This document shows, in pieces, positions 7,213 through 11,510 of a stretch of DNA of 11,510 bases. The translations under genes and the position numbers were made by a program. The stretch spans positions 1-11,510 of the forward strand of contig JAOPUS010000298.1 of NCBI GenBank assembly GCA_025963345.1, in the 5' to 3' direction. The DNA comes from Blastococcus sp. (GTDB lineage Bacteria; Actinomycetota; Actinomycetes; Mycobacteriales; Geodermatophilaceae). The notes beneath the pieces were generated by a model. That model saw only the letters and a program-made list of their open reading frames with translations. It ran no database searches and had not been told where the DNA came from. Numbering within the stretch: the first letter of the stretch is position 1; every line of letters starts with the position of its first letter.

Positions 7213-7848
7213 TCAGACGCGACTGCGGCCGGCGGCGAACGAGCTCAGGGCGCCCGTGCGGGCCAGCGCCCGGACCAGGAGCAGTCCGACGATGCCGGCG
7301 AGCAGCACGCTGGAGAGCGTGGTGAACACCGTGTACGGCAGGGTGAAGGCCCAGAACGGATAGTCCTGGGACACCGGGTAGTAGAGGCTCAGGTCGAGGA
7401 TCGACGTCGACAGGCCGGCAGTGACCGCGGCGAGCACGGCCGTGGCCCAGCCGAAGTGCCGGTAGCGGGTCAGCAGGAAGCCCAGCTCGCCGCCGAGGCC
7501 CTGGACAAGGCCGTAGACGACGATGATCAGGCCGTACGGCGAGCCGAGCAGCAGGCTGACGGCCGCCGCGAGGGTCGAGGCGAACACCGCCGCCCCGGGC
7601 TTGCGGACCAGCAGGCCGGCCACGACCCCCGGCATCAGGTAGACGCCGTTGAGGATGGCCGAGAGCGGCGGGAAGAAGTCCAGCGGCGCGGCCAGCACGC
7701 CGAAGACGAGGTTCCAGGCCCAGAAGACGACGCCGAAGGCGACTCCCAGGACGGCGGCGACGACGATGTCGACGGTGCGCCAGCGGACGCCGGTACGACC
7801 CGGCTCGATGCCATCGATGGACGACGGACGGACGGCCTGTTCGGCCAT
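7213..7848 (-). CDS. ykoE: ECF transporter S component, YkoE family (thiamin/HMP uptake)
   Basis: A 211-aa integral membrane protein that binds and delivers the substrate, thiamin or its precursor hydroxymethylpyrimidine (HMP). After a 24-residue soluble N-terminus, hydrophobic segments lie at about 26-52, 64-82, 86-102, 104-127, 133-155 and 170-195. The YkoE-type central region (PPLSAILNGVYLMPGVVAG, then SPYGLIIVVYGLVQGLGGE) is well preserved. It is the first gene after a TPP riboswitch and is followed by the fused ATPase and permease, the ykoEDC order. The start is ATG 7848 with GGAGG six bases upstream. The in-frame ATG at 7878 lies inside the riboswitch and is not the start. No ykoF-like gene is next to it. 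Confidence 0.93.
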   Translation of the reverse strand: MAEQAVRPSSIDGIEPGRTGVRWRTVDIVVAAVLGVAFGVVFWAWNLVFGVLAAPLDFFPPLSAILNGVYLMPGVVAGLLVRKPGAAVFASTLAAAVSLLLGSPYGLIIVVYGLVQGLGGELGFLLTRYRHFGWATAVLAAVTAGLSTSILDLSLYYPVSQDYPFWAFTLPYTVFTTLSSVLLAGIVGLLLVRALARTGALSSFAAGRSRV

Positions 7849-7853
7849 TTCTT

Positions 7854-7858
7854 CCTCC
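7854..7858 (-). promoter_or_regulatory. ykoE ribosome binding site abutting the riboswitch
   Basis: GGAGG in TTGGAGGAAGAAATG. It starts two bases after the closing helix of the TPP aptamer, leaving no room for a separate terminator. This points to control at translation initiation. Confidence 0.8.
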
Positions 7859-7860
7859 AA

Positions 7861-7942
7861 GACTCCCTGCGCCGGCATTACCCGGATCAGGTTCGAGGGT
7901 CTGCGGTGTCCCGCACTCTCAGCGCCGAAGCGCTCCCCTGTC
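7861..7942 (-). ncRNA. TPP (thiamin pyrophosphate) riboswitch
   Basis: On the minus strand the THI-box consensus is nearly complete: GGGGAGC, then CTGAGA, then GACCCTCGAACCTGATCC, then GGGTAATGCCGGCGCAGGGA. The variable arm is a compact AGCGC-UUCG-GCGCU hairpin, followed by a small TGCGG/CCGCA helix. GAC at 7940-7942 pairs with GTC at 7861-7863 to help close P1. TPP binding in this class represses the downstream gene. Here it would shut off the ykoE-ykoD-ykoC uptake operon when thiamin pyrophosphate is plentiful, probably by hiding the adjacent GGAGG. Confidence 0.96.
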
Positions 7943-7964
7943 GGTTTCTTCTGTTGTGCCGCGG

Positions 7965-7970
7965 AGCCTA
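7965..7970 (-). promoter_or_regulatory. Candidate -10 box for the riboswitch operon
   Basis: TAGGCT on the minus strand, 22 bases upstream of the aptamer 5' end, a sensible distance for the transcript start. The -35 is poor (a GAC-containing C-rich stretch near 7990-7995). A 6-bp inverted repeat CCCCCG/CGGGGG (7972-7991) fills the spacer and could be an operator or chance. Confidence 0.35.
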
Positions 7971-8005
7971 GCCCCCGTCGGTCGGCGGGGGTCGGGGGGG
8001 AATGC

Positions 8006-8034
8006 TTGAACTCTCATGCACCTTGGAGGACAGT
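8006..8034 (+). promoter_or_regulatory. Weak candidate promoter for the VOC gene
   Basis: TTGAAC (8006-8011) is followed after 17 bases by GACAGT (8029-8034), a poor -10. It stands out as AT-richer than its surroundings and is correctly placed before the gene at 8066. Confidence 0.25.
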
Positions 8035-8065
8035 GGAAAGCCCGCATCGAAAGTAGGAGCCCGTC

Positions 8066-8578
8066 ATGCCCGTCCAGCGCCTCAACCACGCCGTCCTCTA
8101 CGTCCGGGACGTCGAGCGCAGCCACGCGTTCTACCGCGACGTCCTCGGCTTCCGCGCGAAGACGGAGATCCCCGGCGCCGCGGTCTTCCTGCAGGCCGAG
8201 GGCTCCACGAACGACCACGACCTCGGCCTGTTCCAGATCGGCGCCGGTGCCGGCCCGTCCGAGGCGGGACGCCGCACCGTGGGCCTGTACCACCTGGCCT
8301 GGGAGGTCGACACGCTCGCCGAGCTGTCCCGGATCCGGGACGCACTCCTCCAGGCCGGCGCGCTCGTCGGTGCCTCCGACCACGCGACGACCAAGGCCCT
8401 GTACGCGCAGGACCCCGACGGCATCGAGTTCGAGGTGTCCTGGCTGCTGCCGGCCGACCTGATCACCCCCGAGGTGGCGGAGGGCGCGGCCGGTACTGCG
8501 CCGCTGAACCTCGAGCGGGAGATCGAGCGCTACGGCGCCCAGACCCGCGGCGGGGTCGGGGTCTCCGTCCCCGCCTGA
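8066..8578 (+). CDS. VOC-superfamily (glyoxalase/extradiol dioxygenase fold) protein
   Basis: A 170-aa soluble metalloprotein of the vicinal oxygen chelate fold with two beta-alpha-beta-beta-beta modules. Module 1 starts LNHAVLYVRDVERSHAFYRDVLGF and module 2 includes GLYHLAWEVDT. Candidate metal ligands sit at the expected places: His8, His76 and Glu123 (in DPDGIEFEV). The overall look is that of catechol 2,3-dioxygenase-like (CatE-type) proteins, but the substrate cannot be told from sequence and no aromatic-degradation genes are nearby. AGGAG at 8055-8059, six bases before ATG 8066, fixes the start. It is divergent from the thiamin transporter operon; nothing visible ties the two in function. 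Confidence 0.9.
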   Translation: MPVQRLNHAVLYVRDVERSHAFYRDVLGFRAKTEIPGAAVFLQAEGSTNDHDLGLFQIGAGAGPSEAGRRTVGLYHLAWEVDTLAELSRIRDALLQAGALVGASDHATTKALYAQDPDGIEFEVSWLLPADLITPEVAEGAAGTAPLNLEREIERYGAQTRGGVGVSVPA

Positions 8579-8613
8579 CATCCGGGCCGGCAGGGATCCG
8601 GCACGATCGGGGC

Positions 8614-8842
8614 ATGCAACCCGGCGTGCCGGTCCCGCCCGTCGAGCTGGAGGCAGGCGGCGTGCGGCTGCGACCGTGGCGCTCATCGGCCGGCGGAGCG
8701 ACTGGAGTTCCGGTGACCACGCCTCCTGGGCCGTGGTGGCCGACGAGGTGTTTCGGCTCCCCTCTCGGTGCACTCGATCGACCGCGTCGGGAACGACGCG
8801 CGGATCGGCTACTGGACGGCGCCGGCGGCGCGCGGCCGCGGC
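8614..8842 (+). pseudogene. GNAT acetyltransferase remnant in three frames
   Basis: Three pieces typical of a GNAT N-acetyltransferase occur in order but in different frames. ATG 8614 opens VELEAGGVRLRPW (an N-terminal GNAT motif). GDHASWAVVADEV follows in another frame at 8712-8750. SVHSIDRVGNDARIGYWTAPAARGRG, the core strand and start of the acetyl-CoA binding loop, is in the third frame at 8765-8842. The normal length is about 170-190 residues; only about 76 codons remain. The first block is far shorter than expected, so there are internal deletions as well as frameshifts. After 8842 the GNAT sequence stops and the other strand carries a different gene fragment. It is non-functional as an acetyltransferase. 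Confidence 0.75.
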
Positions 8843-9041
8843 CCTCGGCGAGCATCGTCGGGACGACCGCCCCCAGCGCGTGGACGGTGCCCATCAGGTC
8901 GGTCTGCAGCTGATCGGCGAACGCTTCGCTGTCCCACTGCCCGCCGATGCCGGTCGGCTTCGCCGAGAAGTCGGGCTTGGCGAACTCCAGCGCACCGAAG
9001 GCGATCGTGGTGACGCCGAGAACTCGGGACAGGACCGGCAT
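8832..9041 (-). pseudogene. Truncated, possibly chimeric gene fragment
   Basis: A minus-strand gene start with ATG 9041 and a good ribosome binding site (GAGGAG at 9050-9055, 8-base spacing). It begins MPVLSRVLGVTTIAFGALEF, a hydrophobic segment like those opening small actinobacterial membrane proteins. From about residue 46 it changes to DLMGTVHALGAVVPTMLAEGRGR, which resembles the central helix of short-chain dehydrogenases before the missing IVNVSS strand. The reading frame stays open to 8463, but beyond residue 70 it is only the antisense of the GNAT remnant, so the real sequence ends at about 8832. It lies 36 bases after the alpha/beta hydrolase on the same strand. The SDR assignment of the second half is tentative. 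Confidence 0.5.
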
Positions 9042-9077
9042 GAGGGGCACTCCTCGGGAAGCTCGGAGAAGAGGGCC

Positions 9078-9767
9078 TCACAGCGGAACGGCGAGGCCCT
9101 CCGGGACGGGTCGTTGTATGGCATCCGCGATGTCGGCCCGCATCGGTTCGATCCCGGTCGCCCCGAGGACGACGTCCCGGGCGAAGCGGTGCCAGCGCAG
9201 GGCGCCGCGCAGCATCGAGTGCCCGCCCGGCGCGGTGAAGCGGGCCATGTGTGCGCCGTCCTCGCGGGCCCTGAGCGCGAAGTCGGCCGAGAGCTTCGCC
9301 GGCACCCAGCGGTCGCCCCGGCCGTGCAGGATGGCGACGGTCCGGCCGCGCAGGTGGTGAACGGGCTCACCCGGCGGCGTCCAGGGCGCGAGCGCGCAGA
9401 CGGCGGCGACCTGCGGGTGCCCACCGGCGCGCAGCGCCGCCCGGCCGCCCATCGAGTGCCCCACGAGGACGATCGGCACGTGGGCGCTGTACTCGGCCCG
9501 GAGCTGCTCGATCGCCCAGCGGACGTCGTTGTAGGCGTCGGCCGCGGCGCCGTTCCACCCGGCCACCCGGTAGCGGAGCAGCTGGGTGCTGATCCCCCGG
9601 TCGGCCGCGCCGGAGCGGACGAACTGCTCGAAGGCGCGCATCCGGACGACGGACAGGGCGCCGTCGCGCGGCGGTGCCACGCTGGTCGCCGTCCCGCCGT
9701 GACAGAACAGGGCGATGCCTCGGACCTCGCCCCGGGCAGCGTGGCCCTCGATCGTGGGGTGCGTCAT
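9078..9767 (-). CDS. Alpha/beta hydrolase family protein
   Basis: A 229-aa cytoplasmic alpha/beta hydrolase. The oxyanion-side motif is CHGG (22-25). The nucleophile elbow is GHSMGG (103-108, Ser105). The acid is probably Asp152 (HGRGDRWVP) and the base is His183 (GGHSM), so the triad is complete. Shape and length resemble small dienelactone-hydrolase/serine-esterase-like enzymes; the substrate is unknown. There is no signal peptide. The start ATG 9767 has only a weak upstream match (GAGAA), with a better AGGAGAG too far away. It lies downstream of the oxidoreductase and the 63-aa membrane protein on the same strand after 99 bases, so a shared transcript is possible but unproved. Confidence 0.87.
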   Translation of the reverse strand: MTHPTIEGHAARGEVRGIALFCHGGTATSVAPPRDGALSVVRMRAFEQFVRSGAADRGISTQLLRYRVAGWNGAAADAYNDVRWAIEQLRAEYSAHVPIVLVGHSMGGRAALRAGGHPQVAAVCALAPWTPPGEPVHHLRGRTVAILHGRGDRWVPAKLSADFALRAREDGAHMARFTAPGGHSMLRGALRWHRFARDVVLGATGIEPMRADIADAIQRPVPEGLAVPL

Positions 9768-9790
9768 GCGGCGGTTCTCGTCTCTCTCCT

Positions 9791-9841
9791 CTGCTCCCGG
9801 CGGGCGGCACCCAGGGCCGTCCTCAGGACTTTCGGGAGCAG
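9791..9841. repeat. 9-bp inverted repeat upstream of the hydrolase gene
   Basis: CTGCTCCCG (9791-9799) and CGGGAGCAG (9833-9841) are perfect reverse complements 33 bases apart, within the 99-base gap between the 63-aa gene and the hydrolase. It could be a hairpin ending the upstream unit or an operator. No T-run is present. Confidence 0.35.
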
Positions 9842-9866
9842 GAGCGCATTCGGATGCACTCCGAGG

Positions 9867-10058
9867 TCAGGCGGTGCGCCGGCCCCCGCGGAGCCGGTCG
9901 CCGACGTCCCCGGCCTTCAGCAGGGCCCGGCTCACGCGGGTCGAGCCGTTGCGCCGCTCGAGCGCCCGGCCCAGCCGCCGAAGCAGGCCGGCCGTGAGCG
10001 GGACGACGACGGTGAGGATCAGCCACATGCGCAGCCGGCGGGAGAAGAAGAGCCACAT
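9867..10058 (-). CDS. Small membrane protein of 63 aa
   Basis: A 63-residue protein starting MWLFFSRRLRMWLILTVVVP. One hydrophobic helix (about 11-27) is followed by an Arg-rich, positively charged cytoplasmic tail with a likely amphipathic stretch (RVSRALLKAGDVGDRLR). I know of no function. Similar short Trp/Arg-opening membrane proteins are common in actinobacteria. It starts 29 bases after the stop of the oxidoreductase on the same strand and has no clear ribosome binding site, so it may rely on the upstream gene. The same frame is open for about 1.2 kb across the oxidoreductase, which makes it easy to overlook or mis-start. The abrupt appearance of a sensible membrane helix at ATG 10058 supports it as a separate gene. 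Confidence 0.65.
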   Translation of the reverse strand: MWLFFSRRLRMWLILTVVVPLTAGLLRRLGRALERRNGSTRVSRALLKAGDVGDRLRGGRRTA

Positions 10059-10087
10059 GAGGGGGATCTGCCCCGGGGAGCTCGGCG

Positions 10088-11104
10088 TCAGTCGTCGGCG
10101 GCCAGCCGCACGATCATCTTCCCGGTATTGCCGCCGCGCAGGAGGTCGAGGAAGGCCGGGACGGCGTTCTCCAGCCCCTCGCGCACGGTCTCCCGGACGA
10201 CGAGGTCGCCGGAGGCGATCCAGCCGGGGACCGTCTCCAGGAACTCCGGCCGCAGGTCGGCGTGGTCGCCGACGAGGAAGCCGCGCAGGGTCAGCCGGTT
10301 GGCCACCAACAAGGACATGTTGCGCGGGCCCGGCGGCGGCGTGACGGCGTTGTACCCGGAGATCGAGCCGCAGACGGCCGCCCGGCCGTGCAGCCGGAGC
10401 GCGCCGATCGCGGCCTCCAGGTGCTCGCCCCCGACGTTGTCGAAGAAGACGTCGATGCCCTCGGGGGCCTCGGCCGCGAGCAGTTCGGCCACCGGGCCGT
10501 CGTGGTAGTCGAAGGCGGCGCTGAACCCGAGCTCGCCCAGCCAGGCCACCTTCGCCGGCGACCCGGCGCTGCCGACGACGCGGCCCGCCCCGCGCAGCCG
10601 GGCGAACTGGCCGACGAGGCTGCCGACGGCCCCCGCGGCCCCGGAAACGAAGACGTCCTCGCCGGGCCGGAACGCCGCGACGGAGAACAGCCCCGCCCAG
10701 GCGGTGAGCCCCGGCATGCCGAGGACGCCCAGGTGGTAGCTGGGCGGGATGCCCGGCATGTCCGGCAGCACCCGCACGTGCGCAGCGTCCAGGACCGCGA
10801 CGTCCCGCCAGCCGGCGTCGGCGAGCACCAGCGCGCCCTCGGGGACGTCGGGGGAGCGGGACTCGACGACCCGGCCGACTGCGCCGCCCTTCATCGTCTC
10901 CCCGACCTCCCAGGCGGCGGCGTAGGACTTCCCGGCCCGCATCCGCCCGCGCATGTAGGGGTCGACCGACATCACGAGCATCCGGACGACGACCTGCCCG
11001 TCCTGCGGATCCGGATGCTCTGTTTCCACCAGGCGGAAGTCGTCGGGGGCGGGCTCGCCGTGCGGACGCGCCGCCAGCTGCCATTCACGCGTGGTCACGG
11101 GCAC
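10088..11104 (-). CDS. NADP-dependent oxidoreductase, zinc-independent MDR family (CurA/prostaglandin reductase-like)
   Basis: A 338-aa medium-chain dehydrogenase/reductase that reduces activated C=C bonds of alpha,beta-unsaturated carbonyl compounds with NADPH. Family marks: REWQLAARPHGEP near the start, MSVDPYMRGRM in the N-terminal catalytic domain, GMPGLTAWAG at the domain boundary, the nucleotide-binding SGAAGAVGSLVGQFAR motif, and FDNVGGEHLEAA, typical of the leukotriene B4 dehydrogenase/YncB/CurA group. The catalytic and structural zinc ligands of alcohol dehydrogenases are absent, as expected. The start is GTG 11104, with AGGA 8 bases upstream; GTG 11098 is a close alternative. It is divergent from msrA, so the pair may share oxidative or electrophile stress control. 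Confidence 0.92.
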   Translation of the reverse strand: MPVTTREWQLAARPHGEPAPDDFRLVETEHPDPQDGQVVVRMLVMSVDPYMRGRMRAGKSYAAAWEVGETMKGGAVGRVVESRSPDVPEGALVLADAGWRDVAVLDAAHVRVLPDMPGIPPSYHLGVLGMPGLTAWAGLFSVAAFRPGEDVFVSGAAGAVGSLVGQFARLRGAGRVVGSAGSPAKVAWLGELGFSAAFDYHDGPVAELLAAEAPEGIDVFFDNVGGEHLEAAIGALRLHGRAAVCGSISGYNAVTPPPGPRNMSLLVANRLTLRGFLVGDHADLRPEFLETVPGWIASGDLVVRETVREGLENAVPAFLDLLRGGNTGKMIVRLAADD

Positions 11105-11130
11105 GGTCGTGATCCTGCCCGCCGCAGGTC

Positions 11131-11144
11131 GGTCGCGCGCGACC
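11131..11144. promoter_or_regulatory. 14-bp perfect palindrome, candidate operator
   Basis: GGTCGCGCGCGACC reads the same on both strands and sits in the middle of the 69-base gap between the divergent oxidoreductase and msrA. Its right end coincides with the expected -35 position of the msrA promoter, as an operator would. Confidence 0.45.
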
Positions 11145-11161
11145 TGGTTGAGGAGCGGGCC

Positions 11162-11167
11162 TACGCT
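11162..11167 (+). promoter_or_regulatory. Leaderless-type -10 box for msrA
   Basis: TACGCT is followed by exactly six bases (GGGGGC) and the ATG at 11174. This is the TANNNT-N6-start arrangement of leaderless mRNAs. The G-run before the ATG could also serve as a poor ribosome binding site. Confidence 0.5.
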
Positions 11168-11173
11168 GGGGGC

Positions 11174-11510
11174 ATGTTGTTCTCCCGGTTCAAGACGCAG
11201 GCGGTCTCGGCCGAGGACGCGCTGCCCGGCCGCCCCGACCCGCTGCCGCACGTGCCCGAGGTCCACGCGGTGAACGGCAACCGCATCCAGCCGCCGTTCC
11301 CCGACGGCATGCAGAGCGCCGTGTTCGGAGCCGGGTGCTTCTGGGGCGTGGAGAAGGTCTTCTGGGAGACCCCCGGCATCTACTCCACCGCGGCGGGCTA
11401 CGCCGGAGGCTACACGCCGAACCCCACGTACGAGGAGGTCTGCTCGGCGCGCACCGGGCACACCGAGGTCGTGCTGGTGGTCTACGACCCCGCCGTCGTC
11501 TCCTACGAGC
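11174..11510 (+). CDS. msrA: Peptide methionine-S-sulfoxide reductase MsrA (3' end outside window)
   Basis: The first 112 residues of MsrA, which repairs oxidised methionine (S-sulfoxide) in proteins and free methionine in the cytoplasm. The family signature FGAGCFWGVEKVF (about 51-63) carries the catalytic Cys in GCFWG. AGYAGGYTPNPTYEEVCSARTGHTEVV follows, as in the long actinobacterial MsrA with an N-terminal extension (FSRFKTQAVSAEDALPGRP). The gene runs off the window at 11510, so the resolving cysteines cannot be checked. The start is ATG 11174, placed right after a leaderless-type -10. Confidence 0.95.
   Translation, partial: MLFSRFKTQAVSAEDALPGRPDPLPHVPEVHAVNGNRIQPPFPDGMQSAVFGAGCFWGVEKVFWETPGIYSTAAGYAGGYTPNPTYEEVCSARTGHTEVVLVVYDPAVVSYE

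Noticed and set aside
8463..8831. C-terminal part of the minus-strand frame starting at 9041
   Set aside because: It is only the complement of the GNAT remnant and the end of the VOC gene, with no protein-like features.
8676..10508. A 610-codon open frame on the plus strand
   Set aside because: It runs antisense to the hydrolase, the 63-aa gene and part of the oxidoreductase, has Arg/Pro/Ser-rich nonsense composition and matches no family; long open shadows are normal at this GC content.
10059..11084. Extension of the 63-aa gene upstream to a 405-aa protein
   Set aside because: The extra part is the out-of-frame shadow of the oxidoreductase, whose own frame carries all family motifs.
11105..11461. 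N-terminal extension of the oxidoreductase by 119 residues
   Set aside because: The extension is antisense to msrA and lies before the conserved REWQLAARP start of the family.
1..11510. CRISPR array, tRNA, rRNA, insertion sequence or phage genes
   Set aside because: I found no regularly spaced repeats, no tRNA cloverleaf arms, and no transposase, integrase or phage protein in any frame.

Overview
The window is very GC-rich DNA with strong G/C third-position bias, GTG starts and actinobacterial protein families, so it comes from a high-GC actinomycete. The style of the proteins suggests Geodermatophilaceae or a neighbouring family, but the sequence alone does not prove this. It reads as ordinary chromosome: there is no transposase, integrase, phage gene, tRNA, rRNA or CRISPR array.

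Layout. Bases 1-1236 hold no gene I can recognise, but they contain three clean hairpins, the largest a 17-bp stem at 1065-1103. A large sensor phosphatase (GAF-PAS-PAS-GAF-SpoIIE/PP2C, 1237-3822, +) follows and converges on a small RsbW-like anti-sigma/HATPase gene (3851-4279, -). The two look like parts of a partner-switching stress pathway. A DUF1697 gene (4374-4934, -) has its own apparent leaderless promoter. Upstream of it, on the minus strand, is a TPP-riboswitch-controlled ECF transporter operon: riboswitch (about 7861-7942), ykoE-like S component (7213-7848), fused double ATPase ykoD-like (5724-7133) and ykoC/EcfT-like permease (4969-5727). Together these import a thiamin precursor (HMP) or thiamin. 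A striking 20-bp imperfect inverted repeat (7133-7180) sits between ykoE and ykoD.

To the right, a VOC/glyoxalase-fold gene (8066-8578, +) is followed by gene debris (8614-9041). One piece is a GNAT acetyltransferase remnant split over three frames. It is joined at a short GC-rich overlap to a truncated, possibly chimeric minus-strand fragment that still has an intact start and ribosome binding site. Next on the minus strand come an alpha/beta hydrolase (9078-9767), a 63-aa membrane protein (9867-10058) and a zinc-independent NADP-dependent MDR oxidoreductase (10088-11104). The last gene is a divergent msrA, cut by the window end. The msrA/oxidoreductase intergenic region has a perfect 14-bp palindrome and a leaderless-type -10 box for msrA.

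I see no clearly new multi-gene system. The best items for a second look are the ykoE-ykoD hairpin, the unexplained first 1.2 kb, the rearrangement scar at 8.6-9.0 kb, and the two leaderless promoters.
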